Below, in pieces: positions 6,802 to 12,615 of a stretch of DNA of 12,615 bases. Origin of the DNA: Atribacteria bacterium SCGC AAA255-G05 (GTDB lineage Bacteria; Atribacterota; Phoenicimicrobiia; Phoenicimicrobiales; Phoenicimicrobiaceae). The first letter of the stretch is position 1, and each line of letters begins with the position of its first letter. The position numbers were made by a program, and so were the translations under genes. The DNA lies in the NCBI GenBank assembly GCA_000405605.1, contig ASPA01000062.1, forward strand, positions 1 through 12,615, given 5' to 3'. The notes beneath the pieces were generated by a model that made no database searches, was not told the origin of the DNA, and saw nothing but the letters and a program-made list of their open reading frames with translations.

Positions 6802-8804
6802 TTTGCTAAATAAAACTCCTCACTTAATTTAATATCTTTTTCTGAAAGATTATATTTTTTATCTGCTCTCTCGCTAAAATTCACATACATCTGGTTCATA
6901 TCCAGCATTTCCACGAAAAGATTCTTTTGCTCATCTAAGTTAAGTTTTTTAAACCCTTCTTCTTTTAATATTTTTTCCTTAAATTCTTTTGTTTTAACAT
7001 TGTAATTTAGAAAATATCGTTCATAAAGCTCATCAAACAGCTTTTCCAATTCAGTTAAACTTTTTGCCTTCAAAATCTTTTCTTTTGCTTCCTCGTTCCA
7101 CTTGGCAAGTTCAAGGTAAACAAAATCACCGCCACCTTGCCAGCCAACAGACTTTGAAATACCGGACTGATCACCATTAATAACATTCTTAAGCCTTACT
7201 TCAGAATCATTATTTTCATAATTTAATTGTTCAATTCCGATATACTGTATTTTAAGTTTATGAGCAACAGCACATGTCGTTCCACTTCCAAGAAAAAAAT
7301 CGACAATAATATCGTCGTTTTTAGCTCCAACAATTTCAATTATTTGCTTTAATAACTTTTCGGGCTTTTTACCATTCTTAAGACGAACACCACCCTCGCG
7401 TGCTATTCCTGCCCATGAAATATGGTTCCAATAATTTGTAAGTAATTCTACAACCTTTAATTCTCCATCAATTTCTTTTATTTTATTCGAATAAAAAGCA
7501 AGTGCGCCTCCGTTAATTAAATATGTGTACGAACCGTCTCGTTTTTTGTATGGGATAATTTCATCTCTATTTTTTCTTGAAGATTCTTGTAACTCCTTAA
7601 CTTTTTTTGATGGTTTATGAAGGTCTCGTATACTCACAACATTTTCCGGGTTCGAAAATGCAAAATCTGATATCAATCTTGACAAAACCAAATCAGCAAT
7701 ATTTCCATATTTTTCTTTCATTTCACTTCCGCTTTTATAGCCGCTTTCTTTTATAACTTTTTCTTTAAGCGATACTAATTTCCATTTTTCAATTTTTTCT
7801 GACCTTTCCAAGTATAGATTGTAGTTTTTATGATAACTAGCTTCTACATAATTTTTTTGAAATGCAAATTTATTTTTATTTTTTGTATAAAAAAGAATAA
7901 ATTCTGTTACATCAATAGGACCAGGATTAACTGCCTTAAAACCAGATGCAGCTGAAACCTTTAGGGAAATAATTTGAACTTTATTCTCAAGACCAAAAAC
8001 TTCATCCATAAGTATATTAAGATATGCTAATTCATGATGATCTATTTGTACAAAGATAGCTCCATCGGGAGATAATAACTCATATGCTATTTTGAGCCTG
8101 TTTTTTATAAATGTAAGCCAAGTAGAGTGATTGAAATTATCATTATAACCAAAATCATCTTTGCCAATATTATACGGTGGATCAATGTAAATTAGTTTCA
8201 CTTTGCCCGCAAACTGCTCTTTTAAGCTATGCAGGGTAAGTAAATTATTACCCTTAATAATCAAGTTTTCCCGTATAGTACCATCTTTATCTCTTTTGAG
8301 TTCTTTAATTCTTTCCTCTCCTTTAGCGGTGTATCTTTTCCAATTTACCAATGCTTTTGGATCAAAAAGCCGGTCAATTTCATCCTTTGCCAAAACCTCA
8401 TTAAAAAAGATTTCATTTCTTTTTTGATCTTCTTTGGTCATCCCGCCTTCCAGCACGCAGTCTTTGAAAGGCCAATCTAAAACAACCTCATCTCGTTCGG
8501 AAAGAAGTTTATTACCAACCTTCAAGCCGATTTTGTTTTGGTATTGTGTGTAGGAATTATCCAGCTTATTCTCATCAATAAAAAACTTCAGCTCATTTTG
8601 CTTAAAAACAAAAACATCTTTAACTTTTATAAAAAACTTTTCTTTCGTTTCTTTGTCACTAAGCAATAATTCAATAAGTTTTTCGTCCAATTTATCAATC
8701 AAATCCTTCAAAAGAGTTTCGTTGAGTTCCTTTTTTTCTTCATCCCAAAGGCGAGAGTCTTTTTTCAGCAGGTCGTATAGTTTAATTTTAAAATTAGTTT
8801 TCAT
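6798..8804 (-). CDS. mod: Type III DNA adenine-N6 methyltransferase, Mod subunit
   Basis: A 668-residue Mod subunit that recognises an asymmetric site, methylates adenine on one strand and gives the complex its specificity. DPPY (213-216, counted from the TTG at 8819) precedes FLGSGTT (509-515), the motif order of beta-class N6-adenine methyltransferases. The stretch between them (about 285-460) should hold the target-recognition domain, and a long helical N-terminus is normal for Mod. A TTG at 8819 would add five residues, but GGAG lies 9 bases before the ATG at 8804, so I chose that start. I see no simple-sequence repeat of the kind that makes some mod genes phase-variable. The recognition site cannot be predicted by eye. 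It leads a two-gene operon with res. Confidence 0.95.
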   Translation of the reverse strand: MKTNFKIKLYDLLKKDSRLWDEEKKELNETLLKDLIDKLDEKLIELLLSDKETKEKFFIKVKDVFVFKQNELKFFIDENKLDNSYTQYQNKIGLKVGNKLLSERDEVVLDWPFKDCVLEGGMTKEDQKRNEIFFNEVLAKDEIDRLFDPKALVNWKRYTAKGEERIKELKRDKDGTIRENLIIKGNNLLTLHSLKEQFAGKVKLIYIDPPYNIGKDDFGYNDNFNHSTWLTFIKNRLKIAYELLSPDGAIFVQIDHHELAYLNILMDEVFGLENKVQIISLKVSAASGFKAVNPGPIDVTEFILFYTKNKNKFAFQKNYVEASYHKNYNLYLERSEKIEKWKLVSLKEKVIKESGYKSGSEMKEKYGNIADLVLSRLISDFAFSNPENVVSIRDLHKPSKKVKELQESSRKNRDEIIPYKKRDGSYTYLINGGALAFYSNKIKEIDGELKVVELLTNYWNHISWAGIAREGGVRLKNGKKPEKLLKQIIEIVGAKNDDIIVDFFLGSGTTCAVAHKLKIQYIGIEQLNYENNDSEVRLKNVINGDQSGISKSVGWQGGGDFVYLELAKWNEEAKEKILKAKSLTELEKLFDELYERYFLNYNVKTKEFKEKILKEEGFKKLNLDEQKNLFVEMLDMNQMYVNFSERADKKYNLSEKDIKLSEEFYLAK

Positions 8805-8847
8805 ATCATTTAACTCCAATAATTAATTTATTGTTATTCAATACAAC

Positions 8848-8884
8848 TTGACAATTTGACAATTTGGGAAATTTGTTATATTAT
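8848..8884 (+). promoter_or_regulatory. Near-consensus plus-strand promoter with 8-bp tandem repeat at the -35
   Basis: The second of two tandem TTGACAAT units (8848-8855 and 8856-8863) supplies a consensus -35, TTGACA at 8856-8861. Exactly 17 bases later is TATTAT (8879-8884). Start of transcription would be near 8890-8892. It faces away from mod and towards the end of the DUF3800 gene, with no protein gene on that strand, so it should drive the short RNA at 8890-8966. Confidence 0.65.
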
Positions 8885-8885
8885 A
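8880..8885 (-). promoter_or_regulatory. Possible -10 box of the mod-res operon, overlapping the opposing promoter
   Basis: The minus strand reads TATAAT here, a consensus -10 that shares bases with the plus-strand -10 (8879-8884). The matching -35 (minus-strand GTGGAA, 8903-8908, spacer 17) agrees at only three positions. If used, transcription of mod would start near 8873 with a leader of about 70 bases, and the two directions would compete for polymerase. Confidence 0.35.
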
Positions 8886-8889
8886 AAAA

Positions 8890-8966
8890 TGGTTTTTAAA
8901 CGTTCCACCCTGCTGATAAGAGACCCTGGTCTCTTCTAAGGATAGGTAGGGTGGTCATTTTTTTTT
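8890..8966 (+). ncRNA. Predicted small RNA of about 75 nt with intrinsic terminator
   Basis: A near-consensus promoter is followed by a short region that folds well and ends in T9. Outer arms CCACCCT (8905-8911) and AGGGTGG (8948-8954) enclose an inner hairpin, AAGAGACC-CT-GGTCTCTT (8918-8935), with unpaired GCTGAT and CTAAGGATAGGT segments between. No plus-strand gene nearby needs this terminator. A 16-codon reading frame (ATG 8889-8891, TAA 8937-8939) runs through it, but its start sits at the predicted transcription start without a ribosome binding site. I do not recognise the RNA family. Possible roles are control of the R-M operon or of the DUF3800 gene, whose 3' end it meets. It was not seen to be complementary to any particular target. 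Confidence 0.5.
8905..8966 (+). terminator. Intrinsic terminator, plus strand
   Basis: A 7-bp GC-rich outer stem (CCACCCT/AGGGTGG), with an 8-bp inner inverted repeat, is followed three bases later by nine Ts (8958-8966). The T-run is on the plus strand only; the minus strand has no equivalent run after the stem, so it would not efficiently stop transcription of the DUF3800 gene. Confidence 0.7.
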
Positions 8967-8974
8967 ATAGAGTA

Positions 8975-9658
8975 TTAATAGTAAATGTTTTCCCCAATTC
9001 CAAAAACATCAAATTCGCTTCTTATCTTATTTTGGATCGCACTATAAGGCCTCATTTCTCCGTCTGTCCATTTTTTATGAATAGCCCAACTACAATAATC
9101 TGCAATTTGCGTATTTTTATCTGATCTACATTCGTGAAAATAAAGAAAAAAAGGTTTCTGGAATTCTTGCTTTAAGTATTTTTTTATTATCATTTTTATT
9201 AGGGCTTGTTTGTTTTTATCAAAAATAGAACTTAAAATTACAACTACTAAATCGATATTTTCAGAGCTCTCATATCTTTCGAAAATATACTTAAGTAAAG
9301 TACGCAATGCTATGATGTAAAGTTTGTAGCCCTTTTCTTTTTTCGACATTTTCTTTTTTTCTGGAATATATAAAGAAGGATTTGCTTTATTTTTTTGAAC
9401 TATCACCGAATCTATTTCTATATCTTCTAAATTTTCTATAAAGTTATAAATTATATTTCTTACAAATTGCTCATCCTCTGAAGCATGAAAATATTCAGTA
9501 TTATTTCCATTTTCCATTAAATTATATTTTATTTTTTCTAACCCCTCTTTCCCCAAAGGATCCAAAGTACTAATAGCAGAAATAGAAAAATATTTAGTTC
9601 CGTTTGGAGAGAAATCAAAATTGCCCGATTCGTCAATAAATACGAAAAGTGTTCTCAT
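8975..9658 (-). CDS. DUF3800 domain protein, RNase H-fold-like
   Basis: A 227-residue DUF3800 protein. Family hallmarks are present: FIDESG near the start (7-12), FHASED (57-62), and the C-terminal acidic pattern S-D-K-N-T-Q-I-A-D-Y (179-188) followed by helix CSWAIHKKW. The conserved acidic residues suggest a metal-dependent, RNase H-like active site; that is a family prediction, with no proven activity. The family is often found in defence islands and beside phage genes. A TTG two codons upstream (9664) is in frame, but the ATG at 9658 has AGG 6 bases before it and begins the usual M-x-x-x-F-V-F-I-D-E-S-G, so I use it. It lies between the recombinase and the R-M operon, and a predicted small RNA terminates against its 3' end. 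Confidence 0.85.
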   Translation of the reverse strand: MRTLFVFIDESGNFDFSPNGTKYFSISAISTLDPLGKEGLEKIKYNLMENGNNTEYFHASEDEQFVRNIIYNFIENLEDIEIDSVIVQKNKANPSLYIPEKKKMSKKEKGYKLYIIALRTLLKYIFERYESSENIDLVVVILSSIFDKNKQALIKMIIKKYLKQEFQKPFFLYFHECRSDKNTQIADYCSWAIHKKWTDGEMRPYSAIQNKIRSEFDVFGIGENIYY

Positions 9659-9745
9659 AAACAACCTGCCAATATTTTTTGTTTAATTTTTATTAAGTGA
9701 AAATCTTGGTTTATTGGGATTTTGTTCTTCCCAGTATCATTTTAA

Positions 9746-10273
9746 TTACCACTTATTCAAAAACTCTCTAATAGCGTCTTCCGGAGATAGATTAAGATAA
9801 ATTTCAGTAGTCGCCAATCTATCATGGCCCAAAAGAGACTGGAGGGCTCTAGTAGAAATTCCTTTTTTAATACAATTTACTGCAAAAGTATGTCTTAAAA
9901 CGTGGGGACTAACTTTCTTTGCAACCCCTGCTTTATCAGCTACATTCTTTACTGTTCTCTCGATTGTCCTTTTGCTCATTCCGATATTGTTATTTTCGGC
10001 AAAATGATACTCAACCAATCTTCTAACACGATCAGTCATGGGGATTATTCTTCTTTTTGTTTTTTTGCCGTAAGGACCGCCCTTGCCGTAGATAACCAGT
10101 CTTTTTTCCTGCCATTGAACGTTTTCTTTTTTAAGATCAGCAAATTCTGACAACCTTAAGCCTGTATCGAGCATGGTCCATATAACAAATTTTTCCCGGA
10201 AAGTATCACAGGAATTAGTTAATTTATCCACTTCATCATTATTTAATGGTTCTCTTTTGTATTGGTATGGCAT
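9746..10273 (-). CDS. Short tyrosine recombinase/integrase, catalytic domain only
   Basis: A 175-residue tyrosine site-specific recombinase. The full catalytic set is visible: R40 (TGLRLSE), K64 (GKGGPYGKK), H124-x-x-R127 (HVLRH), H150 (LLGHD) and nucleophile Y159 (TTEIYLNLS). Typical XerC/D-type enzymes are about 300 residues, with an N-terminal SAM-like core-binding domain; here that domain is absent. The ATG at 10273 has AGGAGA 6 bases upstream and no recombinase-like coding sequence precedes it, so the gene looks complete as a minimal enzyme and not freshly truncated. It would cut, rejoin or invert DNA at short inverted sites. The structured sequence just upstream (10293-10348) could be such a site. 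Its 3' end is repeated at 3171-3247. Confidence 0.9.
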   Translation of the reverse strand: MPYQYKREPLNNDEVDKLTNSCDTFREKFVIWTMLDTGLRLSEFADLKKENVQWQEKRLVIYGKGGPYGKKTKRRIIPMTDRVRRLVEYHFAENNNIGMSKRTIERTVKNVADKAGVAKKVSPHVLRHTFAVNCIKKGISTRALQSLLGHDRLATTEIYLNLSPEDAIREFLNKW

Positions 10274-10292
10274 AATTTTCTCCTAGCGTCTC

Positions 10293-10348
10293 GCTTGTTT
10301 GCGAAATGCCGTAGGTATTTGAGTGAGCGAAGTGACCTTCAAACAAGC
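10293..10348. repeat. 9-bp inverted repeat enclosing a structured spacer upstream of the recombinase
   Basis: GCTTGTTTG (10293-10301) and CAAACAAGC (10340-10348) are perfect inverted repeats separated by 38 bases, which contain smaller complementary parts (AGGT and ACCT). The stretch is noticeably richer in G and C than its surroundings. It could be a recombination site, an operator or an RNA structure ahead of the recombinase start. It does not match the attC consensus (RYYYAAC and GTTRRRY), and it is not a tRNA. Confidence 0.45.
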
Positions 10349-10393
10349 TGTTATTCACAGTGTGCTCGAATTGTTTATTTATGGTTTATGAAA

Positions 10394-10906
10394 TCAATCA
10401 ATTTTACGAATTATCTTCACAGGAGGCACCATTAAATATTCCCAAACTGGATTACTTTCACCCGGTATTCCTTTCCAGTATAGGTGTGCATTATAAGACA
10501 ATTTCAACAATGAACCCTGCAAGGTCAATAGGCGCATGTCTGCTTTAAATGCAACATTTGATTCAACTTCCCAGATTAAACTATCTGATGTTCTATGTTT
10601 ATTTCTAAAATTCACTGCTTGGTCAATGTTTTCAGATGCAAAAAAAGATTGAAAACGTGAAGGGCGAGAAGGGAAATAACTTTTACGAACATACTCAAAA
10701 AGGAGTTCGATAACTTCATTCACACCCTTAGCAGGCGTTTGCCCTCTAAGTATATAGCACTCACCATGACTTGTAACTCCATCAGGAAACAAAGAATCAA
10801 TGTGAACTTGTAGCTCAAGAGGGTTAACATCAGTATATTTAACTAAATTAATTATTTGTTCTTCTTCTAAAGTTTTATTACGATCAACAGTAAAACAACG
10901 ATACAT
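10394..10906 (-). CDS. Conserved hypothetical protein resembling DUF2441
   Basis: A 170-residue soluble protein with no signal peptide or membrane segment. From memory it resembles the DUF2441 family: an opening YRCFTVDR, LFPDGVTSHGECYIL (39-53), a very distinctive FPSRPSRFQSFFAS (78-91), ADMRLL (122-127) and a late NAHLYWKG (139-146). Function of that family is unknown to me. The ATG at 10906 has AAGGA 7-8 bases upstream. It lies between the recombinase and the broken HEPN gene, and is flanked on both sides by hairpin-rich spacers, as a stand-alone cassette would be. A hairpin (10938-10964) in its upstream region could be regulatory. The coding assignment is sound; the family name is tentative. 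Confidence 0.75.
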   Translation of the reverse strand: MYRCFTVDRNKTLEEEQIINLVKYTDVNPLELQVHIDSLFPDGVTSHGECYILRGQTPAKGVNEVIELLFEYVRKSYFPSRPSRFQSFFASENIDQAVNFRNKHRTSDSLIWEVESNVAFKADMRLLTLQGSLLKLSYNAHLYWKGIPGESNPVWEYLMVPPVKIIRKID

Positions 10907-10937
10907 TGTATTTCCTTAATTATTTTGTATTTAATAA

Positions 10938-10964
10938 AAACATTATGTGTATGGCGCATAATGT
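10938..10964. promoter_or_regulatory. Hairpin/inverted repeat upstream of the DUF2441-like gene
   Basis: AACATTATG (10938-10946) pairs perfectly with CATAATGTT (10956-10964), extended inward by a G-T and a G-C pair to 11 pairs around a TATGG loop. It lies 32-58 bases upstream of the start codon, where an operator would lie. No T-run follows. Confidence 0.4.
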
Positions 10965-10983
10965 TCCGGACATATCTGAATTT

Positions 10984-11040
10984 CCCCAAAGAGAAATTTG
11001 GGCGAAACACCAAAGGGGCAATCCGAATACACTCTGTTAT
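10984..11040. repeat. Structured spacer after the HEPN-like gene
   Basis: CCCC (10984-10987) can pair with GGGG (11015-11018), and a nested inverted repeat CCCAAA-N6-TTTGGG (10985-11002) competes with it. The flanking arms pair imperfectly outward as RNA, mostly through wobble pairs. The right end, CTGTTAT followed by GAATTG (11034-11048), recurs at 10348-10373, so the spacers after this gene and after the DUF2441-like gene share a boundary pattern. Confidence 0.35.
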
Positions 11041-11055
11041 CTGAATTGAGCCACA

Positions 11056-11816
11056 TCAAAATGTACTAAGATTATTTTTTCTACGATAATAATTGAAAAT
11101 CTCTAAATCTTCTTTAGAGATTCCTTCTATTTCAATTTTCCATGCAATGGGATTATCCTCAGGCAAGTTAAGAAAAGAGCTTTCTTTAGCAACACAATCT
11201 AAAATTTTAACAATATCTGGCCTTGAATCAATATCTTTGGGATGTTGGACTCTTGAATCATAACTTATAGGCAGTAACTCCCATTCGGAATTAAAGGATA
11301 ATCCATTAAAAGCATTAATTAAGGTGTTTTCAATAATATCAAAATCAGTCCAGGAAATTCCCTGTAGATTTAATTGATTTTTAACATATGATTCATCAAC
11401 GTGTGCTAAGGCTTTATTTCTAAGATTTCTAACTTTCTCATCGATAACATTTAATTTTTTGTTAAAATCGATTTCTTTTAAGTGTGAATAAAATTGTATT
11501 AAATAATTCTTTTCAATATTTTTACTTATTTCTTTTTTAAATTTTTTCATTGTGTAAGCATCTGTTGATGTATCATTCGACAATTTGAATGCCGAGATTA
11601 AACACATTTCTAAAAAAGTATTAGCAACCGCATTAAAGAATATATCTCCATCAGTATCTCCAAACAAATGAAATGGAAAATCACGTATTTTTCGAGTATA
11701 TATTTGTTAGTACGAAATTTCTTTAACTCCCATGCAAAAAAGCTCATAGTATCCGTATATTTGTTAAGAAAACTATTTAGCAAACATAATTTTTCATCGA
11801 TTGGAAATGTTTTCAT
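11056..11816 (-). pseudogene. HEPN (AbiU2-like) protein gene with a frameshift
   Basis: Two overlapping minus-strand frames together make one gene of about 253 codons. The first (start ATG 11816, MKTFPIDEKLCLLNSFLNKY) runs well to FRTNKYILEK and then loses sense; the second picks up as IRDFPFHLFGDTDGDIFFN and runs to 11056. An in-frame stop (11707-11709) prevents the second frame from reaching back to the start. Adding one base in the A5/T5 run at 11688-11692 would join them exactly. The second frame carries RNKALAH (R-x5-H, codons near 11403-11421), the ribonuclease signature of HEPN domains, preceded by a FKLSND helix like that of AbiU2 abortive-infection proteins. If the shift is real, only a downstream fragment from a TTG (11667) could be made. 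A sequencing error in the homopolymer is equally possible. Confidence 0.65.
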
Positions 11817-12355
11817 AATTTTACTTTCAGATTAAGCAAAAATTTGGCGTATTTTGTATAACTTGAAATTGTTTATATTTGAATTCGGATTCTTCGTTTC
11901 AGTTTATACTTTTAATAGATTTTGTCAACATTTAATAAAGAATACGTCAAAATGTCGTAAATATGTAATCTGAAATGTATATGAAATAAGGATTTTATTT
12001 TTGGCAGAAGGAGTAAATGACGTGCTTTTACACAGAAGACGACAAGAAGGTAGTAGTATGCTTTTCAAGTGAGTTATAATAATTTTACACTTTAGATTTG
12101 AAGGATTTATTTAGTATTCTGGTAAGTATATAGATAGAACAAGAGTATTCAAGATAGAATGGGAGATAATCAGAGCAAAGATGGATAAAAGCGGAGAATA
12201 TAATGAATCAAGAAAAATTATCATCAATATAAGCCTGTTTTAAGCCCTTGTTTTAAGGTGGCTGGTATGAATCATCGTATTTTTTAAATTCGCCTCATAT
12301 ACGCAGTTTTAGAAGCTTTTTTTAAAAACGCTAAAAACCTTATGTAGCAACAGTT
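11817..12355. other. 539-bp gap without a convincing gene
   Basis: Apart from the HEPN promoter I see no clear gene. On the plus strand, GAAGGAG stands 3 bases before an ATG (12017) opening a 20-codon frame that ends at 12079. A second plus-strand stretch (12115-12243) is open for 42 codons and purine-rich like coding DNA (containing FKIEWEIIRAKMDKSGEYNE) but lacks a usable upstream start and is preceded by a stop. Either may be a leftover of a decayed gene. Near 12236-12256 TGTTTTAAG occurs twice. No GC-rich terminator was found downstream of the YvrJ-like gene. Confidence 0.4.
11901..11928 (-). promoter_or_regulatory. Sigma70-type promoter of the HEPN-like gene
   Basis: On the minus strand TTGACA (11923-11928), a 16-base spacer and TAAACT (11901-11906). 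The -10 is identical to that of the partition operon promoter (2259-2264). Transcription would begin near 11894, about 80 bases before the start codon. An intact promoter argues that the frameshift downstream is recent or artefactual. Confidence 0.5.
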
Positions 12356-12607
12356 TCATTGATATTTTGCAAAATCAACCCGCAATTCATTGATTGCCTG
12401 CTTGATTTCTTTGATTTCAGTGGTAATACTATGGGAAAATTCCTTTTGATTCTTGATTATTTCATTAATAAAAAACTCTAATTTCCACACTAAATATACA
12501 GAAAGCACCAAAGGAAAGCCGTTATTTGCTATTAGTTTTAGTGCATATTCAATATCCAATTCACTTATTTCCTTTCCAAAATTGTTTTGATCCAGGCCTA
12601 ATATCAA
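12356..12607 (-). CDS. YvrJ-family small membrane protein, possibly 5'-partial
   Basis: About 83 residues are visible. Residues 22-48 (LIANNGFPLVLSVYLVWKLE and following) match the YvrJ signature: a glycine-phenylalanine-proline turn leading into one membrane helix. A charged amphipathic, probably coiled-coil, tail follows (50-83, with KEIKQAINELR). Function of the family is unknown; members are common in Firmicutes and their phages, sometimes beside holin-like genes. The apparent TTG start at 12607 has no visible ribosome binding site, and the frame stays open to the window edge, so the true start may lie outside. The longer N-terminal lead (about 25 residues before the signature) is unlike the usually very short members. 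Confidence 0.7.
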   Translation of the reverse strand: MILGLDQNNFGKEISELDIEYALKLIANNGFPLVLSVYLVWKLEFFINEIIKNQKEFSHSITTEIKEIKQAINELRVDFAKYQ

Positions 12608-12615
12608 GATGTAAG

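Noticed and set aside
8889..8939. A 16-codon plus-strand frame inside the predicted small RNA
   Set aside because: The ATG coincides with or precedes the predicted transcription start, lacks a ribosome binding site, and the sequence is explained better by the paired arms of the hairpins.
9680..9740. Short inverted repeats (TGGGA/TCCCA and CCAATA/TATTGG) between the recombinase and DUF3800 genes
   Set aside because: Arms of five or six bases in AT-rich DNA without a T-run are expected by chance.
9902..10150. Plus-strand 82-codon frame inside the recombinase gene
   Set aside because: Antisense to the catalytic core, which is clearly coding on the minus strand.
10293..11040. Integron attC sites
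   Set aside because: Neither spacer has matching RYYYAAC and GTTRRRY core sites, and the nearby recombinase lacks the N-terminal domain and size of an integron integrase.
11688..11692. Programmed -1 ribosomal frameshift in the HEPN-like gene
   Set aside because: The direction would fit, but the five-A run lacks a proper X-XXY-YYZ heptamer in the zero frame and no clear downstream pseudoknot was seen; a single-base deletion or read error is simpler.

Overview
The window is AT-rich DNA whose recognisable genes all lie on the minus strand. It looks like an accessory region (a plasmid or an integrated mobile element) of a low-GC anaerobic-type bacterium. A YvrJ-family protein at the right edge and the Firmicutes-like base composition fit a Clostridia-like host, but an uncultivated low-GC lineage such as Atribacterota fits equally well; the sequence does not decide. 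No rRNA, tRNA or CRISPR array was seen. The parAB pair lacks the usual chromosomal neighbours and sits beside 22-bp iteron-like repeats, a tyrosine recombinase and defence genes, which favours a plasmid or integrative element.

Layout, left to right (transcription runs right to left). (1) 1-2290: a partition module. A promoter (2259-2287) drives a small MerR-like regulator, then parA and parB, which overlap by 8 bases. Downstream of parB lies a 69-bp copy of an internal parB segment carrying a perfect palindrome, a candidate centromere (parS-like) site. (2) 2331-3131: an unrecognised 266-residue protein ending in a hydrophobic helix. (3) 3171-3247: a decayed 3' end of a tyrosine recombinase gene. 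(4) 3267-4003: a HigBA-type toxin-antitoxin operon with a palindromic operator across its promoter. (5) 4030-8804: a complete type III restriction-modification operon (mod then res, ATGA overlap). (6) 8848-8966: on the opposite strand, a near-consensus promoter followed within about 75 bases by a structured hairpin and a T9 run, predicted to be a small RNA. (7) 8975-9658: a DUF3800 protein. (8) 9746-10273: a short tyrosine recombinase with all catalytic residues but no N-terminal core-binding domain. (9) 10394-10906: a protein resembling DUF2441. (10) 11056-11816: a HEPN/AbiU2-like gene broken by one frameshift. (11) 11817-12355: a gap with no convincing gene. (12) 12356 to the right edge: a YvrJ-like membrane protein.

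The most interesting feature is the architecture. The toxin-antitoxin pair, the type III R-M system, the predicted small RNA and the DUF3800 gene (about 6.5 kb) are bracketed by two same-orientation copies of a recombinase 3' end: the intact gene on the right and a 77-bp diverged remnant on the left. Most codon differences between them are synonymous, so the remnant derives from a related recombinase gene and not from a recent local copy. This suggests a defence cargo that was gained, or can be lost, through recombination at the recombinase 3' end, with the toxin-antitoxin pair possibly stabilising it. These functional links are inference; the repeats, motifs and overlaps are read directly from the sequence.
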